This document shows, in pieces, positions 18,236 to 27,841 of a stretch of DNA of 64,000 nucleotides (positions within the stretch are counted from its first letter, which is position 1; every line of letters begins with the position of its first letter). The translations under genes and the position numbers were made by a program. This DNA comes from Corynebacterium nuruki S6-4 (lineage in GTDB: Bacteria > Actinomycetota > Actinomycetes > Mycobacteriales > Mycobacteriaceae). The stretch is from NCBI RefSeq assembly GCF_007970465.1, contig NZ_CP042429.1, positions 992,001 to 1,056,000 on the forward strand, written 5' to 3'. The notes under the pieces were generated by a model. That model saw only the letters and a program-made list of their open reading frames with translations. It made no database searches and was not told the DNA's origin.

Positions 18236-19012
18236 CTAGCGGGGGTCGCGTGACCAGCGGGGGGTGAGGACACCCAGTGCACCGAGGGCGACCGCGGCCG
18301 CGGCCGCGCTGCGGTACACCTCGGGGCCGAGGACGACGGCGCTCCCTCCGACGGCGGTGACCGCGGCGATCTCCCGGTCGGTCACCCCGCCCTCGGGACC
18401 GATGACGAGGACGAGCTCGTCGGCGTCCAGATCGGTGTCCGCGAGCGGCTGTGCGGCGACCTCGTGGAGCACGAGCACCCGGTGACGGTGCGCCGGGTCG
18501 AGCCGACCGGGCAGGTCGGCGATGTCGGTGAGCAGCTCGTCGACCCGGGCACCGCTGAGCCGGCGGGCCTGCTTCATCGCGGTGACGGCCGTCGCCTCCC
18601 ACCGGCCACGCGCCTTGTCCGCTTTCCCGGGTTTGCCGTCCCAGCGGGCCACGCACCGGTCCGCCTGCCACGGGATGATCCGGTCGGCCCCCGCCTGGAC
18701 CGCCAGGTCGACGGCGAGTTCGGCCCGTTCCCCCTTCGGGATCGCCTGGACCACCGTCACCGTCGGCTGTGCCGGGGTGTACGGCAGGACGCGCCGACCG
18801 GTCACGGTGCCGCCGGTCTCCCCGGTGCGGACGCCCGCGACACCGAGCCCGCGGCCGTCGGTGAGGACCACGGACTCACCGTCCCGGATCCGTTTGACGG
18901 CCAGATGCTTCGTCTCCGTCGCCGGCAGGGTGAACACCGCCCCCGAGGCACCGTCGGTGTGGGTGGCGAGCTGCGCGGCGAGGTCCGGGACGTGGAAGAC
19001 GGGGTCGGTCAC
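18236..19012 (-). CDS. rsmE: 16S rRNA m3U1498 methyltransferase RsmE
   Basis: 258 residues. The SPOUT methyltransferase fold is indicated by the C-terminal knot: LVLVIGPEGGVTDREIAAV and LGPEVYRSAAAAAVAL. The N-terminal PUA-like part includes HLAVKRIRDGESVVLTDG. It methylates N3 of U1498 in 16S rRNA. The start is GTG, 13 bases after the dnaJ stop, the usual neighbour order dnaJ-rsmE. Confidence 0.94.
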   Translation of the reverse strand: MTDPVFHVPDLAAQLATHTDGASGAVFTLPATETKHLAVKRIRDGESVVLTDGRGLGVAGVRTGETGGTVTGRRVLPYTPAQPTVTVVQAIPKGERAELAVDLAVQAGADRIIPWQADRCVARWDGKPGKADKARGRWEATAVTAMKQARRLSGARVDELLTDIADLPGRLDPAHRHRVLVLHEVAAQPLADTDLDADELVLVIGPEGGVTDREIAAVTAVGGSAVVLGPEVYRSAAAAAVALGALGVLTPRWSRDPR

Positions 19013-19025
19013 GGTCGTGATGCCC

Positions 19026-20177
19026 CTACCGGCCGAACTTCTGCTTGAGCCGCGAGAACAGGCCGCCGGAGTGGTTCTCCTCGTCGCCGCTGGTCTGGAC
19101 CCGGGCGGCGTCGTCGCCGGCGCCGCGCAGTTCCTCCAGCAGCTCGCGCTGCCGGCTGTTCAGGTCGGTCGGGACGGAGACGTCGACATGGGCGACGAGG
19201 TTGCCGTGGCCCTCCCGCCGCAGGTGCGGCATACCCGCACCCCGGACGCGGACCACCGACTCCGGCTGGGTGCCGGGGTCGAGGGAGACGGTCGCGTCGG
19301 TGCCGTCGAGCAGGCCGACGTCGACGGAGGTGCCGAGGGCCGCCTCCACCATCGGGACGCGGACGGTGACGTGGAGGTCATCGTTGTCCCGCACGAAGTA
19401 GGGGTGCTCCTCGACGGAGACCTCGACGTAGAGGTCACCGGACGGGCCACCGCCCGGGCCGACCTCACCGGCGCCGGACATGCGGATACGCATGCCGTCC
19501 CGGATCCCGGCGGGGATGTTGACGGTGACGTCGCGGCGCGAACGCACGCGACCGTCGCCGGCGCACTCCTCACACGGGTCGGAGATGATCTCGCCGGTGC
19601 CCTGGCACCGCTGACAGGTCCGGGCGACCTGCACCCGGCCGAGGATGGACTGCTGGACCTCCATGACCTGCCCCTGCCCCTGGCAGGTCGGGCAGGTCAC
19701 CGGGGCGGCCTTGCTCTTCGAGCCGGTCCCCTCGCAGACGTCGCAGAGCACGGCGGTATCGACGGTCACCTCGCGCTGCACACCGGTGAAGCACTCCTCG
19801 AGTGTGACGTCGAGGCGGAGCAGCGCGTCGTTGCCCGGGCGGACCCGGGACACCCGCGGTCCGCCGGCGCCGGCACCACCGCCGCCGAAGAAGGCGTCGA
19901 AGATGTCCCCGAAACCACCGCCGCCGAAGCCGCCGCCGGCACCGCCACGGCCGAAACCGGGATCCTCCGGGTCGCCGCCGGCGTCGACGATCCGACGCTT
20001 CTCCGGGTCGGTGAGAACCTCCTGTGCCAGGGACGCCTCGCGGAACTTCTCCGCGGCTTCCTCGGACGGGTTCACATCGGGGTGGTACTTGCGGGCGAGG
20101 CGCCGGTACGCCTTCTTGATCTCGGCATCGGAGGCGTTCTGGTCAACGCCGAGGATGCCGTAGTAGTCACGAGCCAA
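19026..20177 (-). CDS. dnaJ: Chaperone DnaJ (DnaJ2 type)
   Basis: 383 residues. J domain at 1-70 with HPD at 32-34, a Gly/Phe-rich segment (about 75-105), the zinc-binding domain with four CxxCxGxG-type repeats ([32 protein letters not shown]), then the C-terminal substrate-binding domains. It stimulates DnaK ATPase. Placed after hrcA, this is the second dnaJ of actinobacteria (DnaJ2), not the one in the dnaK operon. It starts at TTG 20177 with aaggaag upstream. Confidence 0.95.
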   Translation of the reverse strand: MARDYYGILGVDQNASDAEIKKAYRRLARKYHPDVNPSEEAAEKFREASLAQEVLTDPEKRRIVDAGGDPEDPGFGRGGAGGGFGGGGFGDIFDAFFGGGGAGAGGPRVSRVRPGNDALLRLDVTLEECFTGVQREVTVDTAVLCDVCEGTGSKSKAAPVTCPTCQGQGQVMEVQQSILGRVQVARTCQRCQGTGEIISDPCEECAGDGRVRSRRDVTVNIPAGIRDGMRIRMSGAGEVGPGGGPSGDLYVEVSVEEHPYFVRDNDDLHVTVRVPMVEAALGTSVDVGLLDGTDATVSLDPGTQPESVVRVRGAGMPHLRREGHGNLVAHVDVSVPTDLNSRQRELLEELRGAGDDAARVQTSGDEENHSGGLFSRLKQKFGR

Positions 20178-20229
20178 GGGTACTTGCTTCCTTACACAAT
20201 TAAGCGGTCACACTGCAGACCGGACCATA

Positions 20230-21258
20230 CTACTCCCCGGCGAGGATCCTGCTGACATAGTGTGCCACCGCATGGACCTGGCTGATCGCCGCCGGGTAGT
20301 CCAGGTACGTGGGGCCGACCACGCCGAGTCCGCCGAGCACCTCGTCGTGGGACCCGTAGCCGGTGGACACGACCGAGGCGGACTGCAGCTGTTCGGTGCG
20401 GTTCTCCTCGCCGATGGTCACACTGACCCCCGCCGACTGCACGCTCGACAGCAGCCGCAGCACCACCACCTGCTCCTCGAGCGCCTCCAGGACGTCGCCG
20501 AGTTCACCGGCGCGGACCAGGTTCGGCGTCCCGGCGAGGATCAGCCGGTCGGTGGGCCGTTCGAGCATCGTCTCGACGAGCACGGTGGCGCAGGTCAGCG
20601 CGGGGGCGCGCAGTGCGGGCGGAACCCGGGGATCATCGCCGGCCGCCATCGCCGAGATCTCCGCGGAGGCGTCATCGAGGGTGTGTCCGTCAAGGGTCTC
20701 GTTGATGATGTCCCGCAGCCGGATGACCTCGTCCTCGCCGAGCGGCTCCGGCAGGTCGACATTGCGCTGGTCGACCTGGCCGGTGTCCGTGATGAGCACG
20801 AGCAGCAGGCGGGTCGGTGACAGCTGCACGACCTCACAGTGCTTCACCCGGCCGCGACGCAGGTCCGGCAGCTGCACGACCGCCACCTGCCGGGTGAGGC
20901 GGGCGAGGAGCTGGACGCTGCGGCGCAGCACGTCCTCCATGTCCACCCCACCTTCGAGGAACGTGGTGATCGCCCGGCGCTCCGCACCGCTGAGCGGCTT
21001 GATGGTGGCGATACCGTCGACGAACCGCCGGTAGGCCTTCTCCGTCGGGATCCGCCCGGAACTGGTGTGCTGCTGGATGATGTAGCCCTCGGACTCCAGC
21101 ACCGCCATGTCGTTGCGCACCGTCGCCGAGGAGACGCCGAGATTGTGCCGGTCCACCAGTGCCTTGGAGCCGACCGGCTCATGGGAGTGGATGAAATCGG
21201 CGACGATGGCGCGCAGGACGTCGTCCCGTCGTTGCTGTGTTCCTGTCGCCCTGGCCAT
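20230..21258 (-). CDS. hrcA: Heat-inducible transcription repressor HrcA
   Basis: 342 residues. The N-terminal winged helix ([41 protein letters not shown]) binds CIRCE operators upstream of groE-type genes; the central GAF-like domain and C-terminal [16 protein letters not shown] are typical. No CIRCE element is visible in its own upstream region here. The start at 21258 is backed by TAGGCT 7 bases before it, so a leaderless transcript is likely. Confidence 0.95.
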   Translation of the reverse strand: MARATGTQQRRDDVLRAIVADFIHSHEPVGSKALVDRHNLGVSSATVRNDMAVLESEGYIIQQHTSSGRIPTEKAYRRFVDGIATIKPLSGAERRAITTFLEGGVDMEDVLRRSVQLLARLTRQVAVVQLPDLRRGRVKHCEVVQLSPTRLLLVLITDTGQVDQRNVDLPEPLGEDEVIRLRDIINETLDGHTLDDASAEISAMAAGDDPRVPPALRAPALTCATVLVETMLERPTDRLILAGTPNLVRAGELGDVLEALEEQVVVLRLLSSVQSAGVSVTIGEENRTEQLQSASVVSTGYGSHDEVLGGLGVVGPTYLDYPAAISQVHAVAHYVSRILAGE

Positions 21259-21265
21259 GGTCCCC

Positions 21266-21271
21266 AGCCTA
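21266..21271 (-). promoter_or_regulatory. Putative leaderless -10 hexamer of hrcA
   Basis: TAGGCT on the minus strand, 7 bases before ATG 21258. Confidence 0.5.
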
Positions 21272-21346
21272 GCCGCAGTCCCCGGCGCCGTGGCAGGGAC
21301 GGCCCGATGGTGGCGCACGCCACCACTGCGGGTCACTGTGGGGCGG

Positions 21347-22609
21347 TCACTGTGCGTCAGTCTCTTCGGCGAGCAGGATGTCCGTGATCACCCCGTCGGC
21401 GAGCAGTCGGCCGGCGTCGGTGACGCGGATCCGGTCCTCTTCTCCGTCGCCTGCGCCCGCGCCGGCGCCGGCGCCGGCGCCGCTGACCCGTTCCAGCAGA
21501 CCCAGCCCGGTGTGCCGCGCCACGGCGGCACCGGCGTGGTCGAGCCACCGGGCCGGGACGCCCTCGCGCAGCCGCAGCCCCAGCATGATCTTCTCGGTGT
21601 GCCGGTCCGCGGCGCCGAGGTGCTCGACCTCGACGACCGGGGTCCGCCCCTCCGACAGCGCCCCGGCATAGCGGCGCGGCAGTTTGGCGTTGACCAGCCG
21701 GGTCACCCCGGTCGGCGCACCGTCCGGCGGCGTGACATGGTCGTCGGGGACACCGCGGGTCGCCGCGGCGTCCGGTGTGAGCGTCACGAGGCCGTGCGCC
21801 CCGGGGCCAGCCCCCCACCACTCGCCCTCCCGCCAGTACACGAGGTTGTGGCGGCATTCCCCGCCGGGCCGCGACCAGTTCGAGACCTCGTACCAGCCCA
21901 TACCCGCGTCGACCAGGGCACTGTCGATGATCTGGTACCGGTCGGCGAGGACGTCCTCGTCGGGCATGGGCAGTTCGCCGCGGCGGACCCGGCGTCCCAT
22001 CGCGGTCCCGTCCTCGACGATCAGCGAGTAGGCGGAGATGTGGTCGACGCCGGTCGCCAGGGCGGCGTCCAGCGTGCGGCGCAGGTCGTCGTCGGTCTCC
22101 GTCGGCGTGCCGTAGATCAGGTCGAGGTTGACGTGCCCGAACCCGGCGGCGAGGGCTTCGCGGGCGGCGTCGGTGGCACGCCCGGGGGTGTGGGTGCGGT
22201 CGAGCACGCGCAGCACGTGGGCGGCCGCGGACTGCATCCCCAGGGAGACGCGGGTGTACCCGGCCTCGAGCAGCGCCTCGAAATAGGCCGGGGAGGTGGA
22301 CTCGGGATTCGATTCGGTGGTGACCTCCGCCCCCGGGGCCAGGCCGAGGGTGCGGCGCACCGCGTTCAGGACCCGGGTGAGCCCGTCCGCGCCGAGCAGC
22401 GAAGGCGTCCCGCCGCCGAGGAAGACCGTGTCGGGTGGGCCGGGCCGGTCCCAGTCCGCCGCCGCGCGCTCGAGTTCGGCCTCGAGGGCGTCGAGGTAGG
22501 TGCCGACCGAGGAGGAGCCGGACTGTCCCGGCGTGTAGGTGTTGAAGTCGCAGTACCCGCAGCGGGTGGTGCAGAAGGGGACGTGGATGTAGAGCCCGGA
22601 ATCAGTCAT
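21347..22609 (-). CDS. hemW: Radical SAM heme chaperone HemW
   Basis: 420 residues. Radical-SAM CxxxCxxC is at C13, C17, C20 (CTTRCGYC), preceded by YIHVPF, the family's start. GGGTPSLL and [14 protein letters not shown] are further HemW signatures. The family transfers heme to target proteins and is often mis-named coproporphyrinogen oxidase; the additional cysteine of true HemN is not required here. A run of Gly-Ala dipeptides (about residues 388-398) comes from a GCCGGC tandem repeat. It follows the 234-residue unknown gene by 15 bases. Confidence 0.92.
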   Translation of the reverse strand: MTDSGLYIHVPFCTTRCGYCDFNTYTPGQSGSSSVGTYLDALEAELERAAADWDRPGPPDTVFLGGGTPSLLGADGLTRVLNAVRRTLGLAPGAEVTTESNPESTSPAYFEALLEAGYTRVSLGMQSAAAHVLRVLDRTHTPGRATDAAREALAAGFGHVNLDLIYGTPTETDDDLRRTLDAALATGVDHISAYSLIVEDGTAMGRRVRRGELPMPDEDVLADRYQIIDSALVDAGMGWYEVSNWSRPGGECRHNLVYWREGEWWGAGPGAHGLVTLTPDAAATRGVPDDHVTPPDGAPTGVTRLVNAKLPRRYAGALSEGRTPVVEVEHLGAADRHTEKIMLGLRLREGVPARWLDHAGAAVARHTGLGLLERVSGAGAGAGAGAGDGEEDRIRVTDAGRLLADGVITDILLAEETDAQ

Positions 22610-22624
22610 AGTCAGGCGACAACA

Positions 22625-23329
22625 CTACCCGGTGGCCGCACGGCGACGGCGAATCTTCGCCACCACCCGCTCGACCCGCGCCCGTTCGGCGAGGAACTCC
22701 GGCGGCGCCTCGCCGCGCATCTCGGCGACGATGACCGGGTGCTCACCGACGACGGTGGCCTGCCACCGGTCCACGAGCTCGACGGTGTGCCGTTCGGCAC
22801 GGGCGAGCGCCTGCGGCAGCAGGACCGACTGCTCCCCCACCGCCCGGGCGGTCTGGTCGACGACCCATTCGGCCAGTTCCGACAGGGCCCCGGTGAGTTC
22901 GGTGTTGCGGCGGCGCAGTTCCAGCCGCACTGTCGCGGTGCTCGCCACCGGCGACGCCGGCTCCGGGTCCGCCCCTGCCGCCGCCGTGCCGGCCCCCTCC
23001 TCCCCCGCCGGGCCGGACGCCGGACGCGGGTGCAGGAAAGACAGTGTCCGACCGGGATGGTCGTAGGCGGGGGCCGCCGACAGGGATCCGGACCGGACAC
23101 CGGAGACGAACGCCTGCCGCAGGCCGTTGAGTTCCGCCAGGTAGCGGCGGACCTCCCCCCGGCCCTGGGCGACGGATTCCGAGAGTTCCTCCAGGCAGTC
23201 GGCGACGAGCTCCGGGTCCCAGTCGGTCATCGCCGCGGCGACGTTGTCGATGTACTCCGCCACTTCGTCCCCGATGTCGTAGACGCCCTGGGTGAGTTCA
23301 CGCAGGCGAAGACTGGCGGCATCGTGCAC
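22625..23329 (-). CDS. Unknown helical protein upstream of hemW
   Basis: 234 residues with no family that I recognise. It is acidic and helical at both ends (LTQGVYDIGDEVAEYIDNV, VRLELRRRNTELTGALSEL), with a disordered Ala/Gly/Pro linker at about 105-130. No signal peptide or membrane helix is visible. It starts at GTG with gagaggag about 7 bases before it. The 15-base gap to hemW suggests an operon; the same arrangement of an unknown gene before hemW may occur in other corynebacteria. Confidence 0.7.
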   Translation of the reverse strand: MHDAASLRLRELTQGVYDIGDEVAEYIDNVAAAMTDWDPELVADCLEELSESVAQGRGEVRRYLAELNGLRQAFVSGVRSGSLSAAPAYDHPGRTLSFLHPRPASGPAGEEGAGTAAAGADPEPASPVASTATVRLELRRRNTELTGALSELAEWVVDQTARAVGEQSVLLPQALARAERHTVELVDRWQATVVGEHPVIVAEMRGEAPPEFLAERARVERVVAKIRRRRAATG

Positions 23330-23450
23330 GTCGGGGCTCCTCTCGCGTCAGTCGGGCGGGCAACGTCACCAACTCTAAGACAGCGGACGCCCCGGACCGG
23401 GGAGGCCGGGCCGGGGCGTCACGGGTTTCCGGAGAACTCCGGGTCGCGTG

Positions 23451-25277
23451 TCACTTCGTGTTGTAGATCCACTCGATGTCGTCGGCGAAGTGCTCGGCGA
23501 CGGCGAACCGCTTGACCTTCAGCGACGGGGTCATCTCGCCGTCCTCCTCGGTGAAGTCGCGGTTGCAGATCCGGAACTTCTTGATGCCCTCGGAGTGCGA
23601 GACCGTGTCGTTCGCCTCGTTGATGGCGTCCTGGATCTCGGCGCGCAGCACCGGGTTCTTGGCGAGCTCCCTGACCGGGGTGTCCGCCGGGACGTTGTTG
23701 CGCTTCTTCCAGCCCGGCAGGGCGTCCTCGTCGAGGGTGATGAGGGTGGCGACGAACTTCTGGTTGTCGCCGACGACCATGGCCTGCGAGATCAGCGGGG
23801 CGGACCGCATGATGTCCTCCAGCGGCCCCGGGGAGACGTTCTTGCCGCCGGCGGTGACGAGGATCTCCTTCTTGCGGCCGGTGATCTTCAGATGGCCGGT
23901 GTCCAGGATGGTGCCGAGGTCACCGGTGTGGAAGAAGCCCTCCTCGTCGACCGATTCGCGGGTGGCCTCCTCGTTGTTCCAGTAGCCGTCGAAGATGACG
24001 GTGCCCTTGAGCAGGATCTCGCCGTCCTCGGCGATGCGGGCGGTGTTTCCGCCGACCGGCTTGCCCACGGTGCCGATGATGTTGTCCGGCTCGAAGTTCA
24101 CCGCGACGGCGGCGGTCGACTCGGTGAGGCCGTAGCCCTCGTAGATCCGGACGCCGATGCCGCGGAAGAAGTGCATCAGTTCCGGGTTCAGTGCGGAGCC
24201 GCCGGAGATGCAGTACTGCAGCGCCCCGCCCATCGCGGCACGGACCTTGCCGTAGACGAGCTTGTCGAAGATCGCGCGGCGGATCTTCAGGCCGGCCGAG
24301 GGGCCCTCGGCGGTGTCGAGTGCCTTGGAGTACTCGACGGCGGTCTTCTGCGCGACCGGGAAGATCTTTGCGCCGATGCCACCACCGTCGGTGGCGTTGG
24401 CGAGCACGCCGGCGTGGACCTTCTCGAACACGCGCGGGACGCCGAGGATGAGGTGCGGCTGAGACCGGGCGAACTCCGGGACCAGGGTGGACATGTCCGC
24501 CCAGTGGGACTGGGTCGCGCCACCGAGGGTCGCGGCGATGGAGACGGCGCGGGAGAGCACGTGGGCCAGCGGCAGGAAGGTCAGCAGCCGGTTGCCCTCG
24601 ACGGCGATGCCGCCGACCGGGTGGGTGAGGATGGCGCGGGCTTCGCCGAGCCAGTTGGAGTGCAGCAGCCGGCAGCCCTTCGGGCGGCCGGTGGTGCCGG
24701 AGGTGTACACGAGGGAGGCGACGTCGCTGGCCTTCGTGGCCGCGATGCGGGCGTCCACCTCCTCGTCGGTGATGTCCCTGCCCTCCTCGACGAGGGTGGC
24801 GATGGCACCGTCGGTGATCGACAGGACGCGGTTGAGGTGGGCGGAGCCGTCGCCGGGGTCCGTGTCGTGGACGAAGGTGGACAGGCGCTCGAAGTGGCCG
24901 GACTTCTCGGCGATGCCGAACATGGCGCCCGAGTCCTTGACGATCCAGTCGCACTGGTAGGTCGAGGAGGACGGGTAGATCGGCACGGAGACCGCACCGG
25001 CGGCCATGATCGCGTAGTCGAGCAGGTTCCACTCGTAGCGGGTGTCCGACATCAGCGCGACCCGGTCGCCCTGGTTGATGCCGTTGGCGATGAGGCCCTT
25101 GGCGACGTCATACACCTCGCGGAGGAACTCGTCGGCCCGCACGTCGACCCACTCGAACTTCCGGGGGCGGCTGAACAGGACCGTCTGCGGGCGCTTGCGG
25201 GTGTTGTCCCGCAGCACCGTCAGACAGGTTTCGCTCTCACCGATGGTGTACAGCGCCTCCGAGGTGTACTCCTGCAT
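23451..25277 (-). CDS. Long-chain fatty-acid CoA ligase (FadD15-like AMP-forming)
   Basis: 608 residues. The AMP-binding signature LVYTSGTTGRPKGC, YEGYGLTESTAAV and the TGDLGTILDTGHLKITGRKKE hinge region are all present, as is the C-terminal lysine region (SLKVKRFAVAEHF). It activates fatty acids to acyl-AMP and then acyl-CoA, as in mycobacterial FadD15. The start at 25277 is preceded by AAGGAGAA at ideal spacing, so the in-frame codons further upstream are not used. Fatty-acid related genes elsewhere in the window include two hydroxyacyl-CoA dehydrogenases. Confidence 0.93.
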   Translation of the reverse strand: MQEYTSEALYTIGESETCLTVLRDNTRKRPQTVLFSRPRKFEWVDVRADEFLREVYDVAKGLIANGINQGDRVALMSDTRYEWNLLDYAIMAAGAVSVPIYPSSSTYQCDWIVKDSGAMFGIAEKSGHFERLSTFVHDTDPGDGSAHLNRVLSITDGAIATLVEEGRDITDEEVDARIAATKASDVASLVYTSGTTGRPKGCRLLHSNWLGEARAILTHPVGGIAVEGNRLLTFLPLAHVLSRAVSIAATLGGATQSHWADMSTLVPEFARSQPHLILGVPRVFEKVHAGVLANATDGGGIGAKIFPVAQKTAVEYSKALDTAEGPSAGLKIRRAIFDKLVYGKVRAAMGGALQYCISGGSALNPELMHFFRGIGVRIYEGYGLTESTAAVAVNFEPDNIIGTVGKPVGGNTARIAEDGEILLKGTVIFDGYWNNEEATRESVDEEGFFHTGDLGTILDTGHLKITGRKKEILVTAGGKNVSPGPLEDIMRSAPLISQAMVVGDNQKFVATLITLDEDALPGWKKRNNVPADTPVRELAKNPVLRAEIQDAINEANDTVSHSEGIKKFRICNRDFTEEDGEMTPSLKVKRFAVAEHFADDIEWIYNTK

Positions 25278-25425
25278 GTTTCTCCTTATTGAACTGGTCT
25301 TCACTCCGGCACGACAGTACCGGGGATCACACGGAGCGTGTCGACGTGGTGCACGACACTCTCCCGGATACAGATAAGAACATACGCTTCCCCCGGTGTT
25401 CCGGCAGCATTTTGCCGGGACCGGA

Positions 25426-25509
25426 TCAGAAGAGCGTCGTCACCGCCCAGACGACGACGAGGAACACGATGAGCAGGACAAGTGCCTGCCGCACCTTCGA
25501 ATGTTTCAC
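25426..25509 (-). CDS. 27-residue membrane microprotein
   Basis: A very small frame starting at GTG 25509 encodes a basic N terminus (VKHSKVRQ) followed by one hydrophobic helix (ALVLLIVFLVVVWAVTTLF) ending at the stop. The G of the upstream gene's TAG stop is the first base of this GTG, a 1-base overlap typical of translational coupling. A GGGAGA-like site lies just inside the end of the upstream gene. The positive-inside pattern and clean hydrophobic span support a real product; function unknown. Confidence 0.6.
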   Translation of the reverse strand: MKHSKVRQALVLLIVFLVVVWAVTTLF

Positions 25510-25829
25510 TACCTGTCTCCCTTACTTCCCGTACTTCCTGTACCGCCGGTGACACCGGTGACGTCAGCGACATCGGTGACATCGGTGACATCAGCGACAC
25601 TGGTGACATCAGCGGTGTCAGCGGCACCGGTGCCGCTGTCCGCCCGTCCGAAGAACCTGCGTTCCTCGTCGTCCGGCGCGATGACCTTCGTCACCAGCCA
25701 CAGGATGACCCTGGTGACGACATACGAGACGGGGAGGAGCACCACCAGCACCAGCGGGGTCTGGAACCACACCGGCAGGTTGATGACCCACTGCTCCACA
25801 CCGTCCGTCACACCACCAGTCACGTGCAC
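25509..25829 (-). CDS. Small single-span membrane protein coupled to the microprotein
   Basis: About 106 residues from GTG 25829 (AGGAT upstream). One strong membrane helix (TPLVLVVLLPVSYVVTRVILWLV in two pieces: TPLVLVVLLPVS, YVVTRVILWLV) is followed by KVIAPDDEERRFFG and a long Thr/Val/Asp/Gly tail made of 9-base repeats (ADVTDVTDVADVTGV). No family recognised. The frame is open farther upstream through repetitive Gly/Ala sequence, so the start is not certain. Its stop overlaps the next gene by one base. Confidence 0.6.
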   Translation of the reverse strand: MHVTGGVTDGVEQWVINLPVWFQTPLVLVVLLPVSYVVTRVILWLVTKVIAPDDEERRFFGRADSGTGAADTADVTSVADVTDVTDVADVTGVTGGTGSTGSKGDR

Positions 25830-26061
25830 CGATCCTACCGTGCCTGCCCTGCCTGCCGTGTCTGCAGTGCCAGCCATGCCACCCGGTCCACCCCGGTCCA
25901 CCCGGTCCACCCGGGTCCGCCCGGGCCCGGATGTCCTTCCCCGGTGAGGTAGAGAACCTCGCCGTCAGAAACAGGCGAGGTCCGGGGGGTGTCCCTATGT
26001 AGATTGTCAACCCCTGCAACCGTCTTTTCTCTGACCCGTGTAGCCCTCCTGGGGCGAGGGT
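25830..26061. other. Intergenic region left of the IS110 element
   Basis: No gene is visible. It contains short Gly/Thr-type repeats on the left (CCCGGTCCACC motifs, 25880-25920) and lower-GC sequence on the right. GTCCCTAT at 25991-25998 recurs at 27494-27501 and could mark an insertion-related boundary, although eight bases is weak evidence. Confidence 0.4.
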
Positions 26062-26082
26062 TGTCGAACATGCTGACGTGGA

Positions 26083-26109
26083 CGTTCCACCCGTCGTGAC
26101 GGTGGAACG
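26083..26109. repeat. Perfect hairpin in the right end of the IS110 element
   Basis: Arms cgttccacc (26083-26091) and ggtggaacg (26101-26109) are separated by 9 bases. The direct repeat ctgacgtgg brackets it (26073-26081, 26111-26119). It lies downstream of the transposase stop and may be a terminator or a recombination-end structure. Confidence 0.55.
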
Positions 26110-26144
26110 CCTGACGTGGGGTCGGCGTGGTTCAGCTCAGCTAT

Positions 26145-27368
26145 CTAGGCAGCCGGGACCTCCTGCGGGGTGCGGGCCGGCAGCTCACGGAAGAACTCAC
26201 CGCGGGTCAGCATCGCGAAGATGACGTTGCACCGTCGCCGGGCCAGACACATCACCGCCGCATTGTGCCGCTTACCCTCGGCCCGTTTCTTCGCGTAGTA
26301 CGCCCTGGACGCCTCATGGCAGTTCGATGCGACCCACGCAGATCGGAACAGGGCATTCTTGAGCCTCTTGTTACCTGACCTGGCCGGGAACTCACCCCTG
26401 ATTGACGTGCCGGAGCGTCTCGTCACCGGGGCGATCCCGGCGTAAGCAGCCAGGTGGGCGGCATCGGGGAAGTCGGAACAGTCGCCGACGGCCAGGAGGA
26501 TGTTTGCGGCGGTCTTGATGCCGACTCCCGGCATCGACATCAAGACCTCGGCAAGAGGGAAGTCGTCCAGCATCTCCTCGACCTGCCCTGCGATGGACTC
26601 ACGTTGAGCCTTCAACGACTTGATGTTGGTGGCCAGCATCGGTATCGCGATTTCGGCGGCCCCGGTGCCGGGTACGGTGACGGTCTGGGCTCCGAGGGCC
26701 TGGAAGATGTCGTCGACCAGGGCTTCCGGGTCCTTCTTAGCGTGATTTCGTGCCCAGGCCAGAACCCGGGCCTTACCCGACTTCTTCAGCTTGGTGGGGC
26801 CGCCGTAGTGGATCAGCAGGTCCAGTACGAATGCACGTTGCAGGACTTCGCCGGCGAACACGCGCTCCAGTGACGGGTAGATCTGCACCAGGATGCTGCG
26901 CAGCCGGTTGATGGTGCGAGTGCAGTCGCGGGCGATGTCGTCGTCCAGGCCGGACAGCATCTTGAGTGCTGACAGGACCTCGTCGTTGCGGTCGACGACC
27001 CGCAGAGTATGCGGCATGGTGCGGGCGGTGTCGGCGATGATGAACGCGTCGCGGGGATCGGTCTTGGCCTGACCGGGGTACAGGTCGGCTGCCTTGCGCA
27101 TCGCCAGGCCTGGCAGATAGGCGACACCGCACCCGGTGGCACGGGCCACGGCGACCGGGAGGGCGCCGATGGTGTTGGGCTGGTCGACGATCAGCAGCAC
27201 ACGGCCGTGCTCTTTGAGCTCGTTGAACAGGGCGGTGAGGTGGGCTTCGTCCTGCGGCAGGCCTTTGCCGTAGAGCCTGGTGCCGTCGGCGAGTAGGGCG
27301 CAGCCGTGGTGGGCGGTCTTGCCGACGTCGAGTCCGAGGTAGACGTCGTAGCCGGTGGTGTCTTCCAT
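26145..27368 (-). CDS. IS110-family transposase (DEDD/RuvC-like)
   Basis: 407 residues. The N-terminal RuvC-like DEDD domain starts YLGLDVGKTAHH (D14); LLIVDQP places D62 where many IS110 members have Glu; KTDPRDAFIIAD supplies D104 and D107. The C-terminal Transposase_20 domain has MPGVGIKTAANIL, and the nucleophile-region serine lies in TRRSGTSIRGEF (S319 or S322). It is intact, with no frameshift. AAGGAGGG precedes the ATG. Such recombinases use a bridge RNA from the non-coding end to choose target and donor. Confidence 0.93.
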   Translation of the reverse strand: MEDTTGYDVYLGLDVGKTAHHGCALLADGTRLYGKGLPQDEAHLTALFNELKEHGRVLLIVDQPNTIGALPVAVARATGCGVAYLPGLAMRKAADLYPGQAKTDPRDAFIIADTARTMPHTLRVVDRNDEVLSALKMLSGLDDDIARDCTRTINRLRSILVQIYPSLERVFAGEVLQRAFVLDLLIHYGGPTKLKKSGKARVLAWARNHAKKDPEALVDDIFQALGAQTVTVPGTGAAEIAIPMLATNIKSLKAQRESIAGQVEEMLDDFPLAEVLMSMPGVGIKTAANILLAVGDCSDFPDAAHLAAYAGIAPVTRRSGTSIRGEFPARSGNKRLKNALFRSAWVASNCHEASRAYYAKKRAEGKRHNAAVMCLARRRCNVIFAMLTRGEFFRELPARTPQEVPAA

Positions 27369-27560
27369 GGTGTTTTCCCTCCTTGATCCTGGGGAGGTCG
27401 GTGTGGTTGTGGTGGAAGATCACTGGTGGTCAGACACTCGTCGCGGGCACCCACGTTACGAAGAGACTTCACGGAACTGTGGCCGTGAGCCGCGTCCCTA
27501 TTAGCCGTCGGCGTGCGTCCTGGTTCCCCGGTGGCAACACCCCCCGGATCATGTCGAACA
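27369..27560 (-). ncRNA. Candidate bridge-RNA region of the IS110 element
   Basis: About 190 non-coding bases upstream of the transposase. In IS110-group elements this left end encodes a structured bridge RNA with target- and donor-binding loops. I cannot fold it reliably by eye; the call rests on family knowledge and position, and the exact ends are unknown. Confidence 0.35.
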
Positions 27561-27840
27561 ACAGGGCGAGTAAGCCATACCGAGGCCAGTGACCTGTCCC
27601 CGAGGGTACGGGGACTGGATCAAGGTAACGGGCGCCGGAGTCAACGCCGGGTCAGCGCCGGGTCAGCGCCCGTGTCGGTTTTCCGAACCCAGGGGTCGGG
27701 CGACTCCTGCAGATGTCGGGTTCACGAGCCGAGGTGTCGCTTGAGAACAGGAAAAAAGACCTGTCGGTTCTTTCCGCGGACATCGGGGTCGGGCGCGTGT
27801 CCACAACCTCCCCTGGCGTACTGCCGGACCGCCCGTGCAG
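27561..27840. other. Intergenic region right of the IS110 element
   Basis: No gene recognised. It contains short direct repeats (GCCGGGTCAGC near 27650-27670) and an A/T-rich patch (gaacaggaaaaaagacct near 27745-27765) followed by sequence leading into the 10-bp repeats of the peptidase gene end. Confidence 0.4.
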
Positions 27841-27841
27841 G

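Larger units (their letters stand above)
26062..27560 (-). mobile_element. IS110-family insertion sequence (approximate limits)
   Basis: A transposase gene is flanked by non-coding ends. The limits are tentative: tgtcgaaca occurs at 26062-26070 and again at 27552-27560 in the same orientation, giving a 1.5-kb unit, the normal IS110 size. IS110 elements lack long terminal inverted repeats, so the boundary cannot be fixed by eye. The ~190 bases between the transposase start and the right limit form the left end in transposase orientation, where IS110 elements encode their bridge RNA. The lower GC content also marks this as acquired DNA. Confidence 0.6.

Noticed and set aside
21259..21346. CIRCE element before hrcA
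   Set aside because: No TTAGCACTC/GAGTGCTAA arms are present in the upstream sequence.
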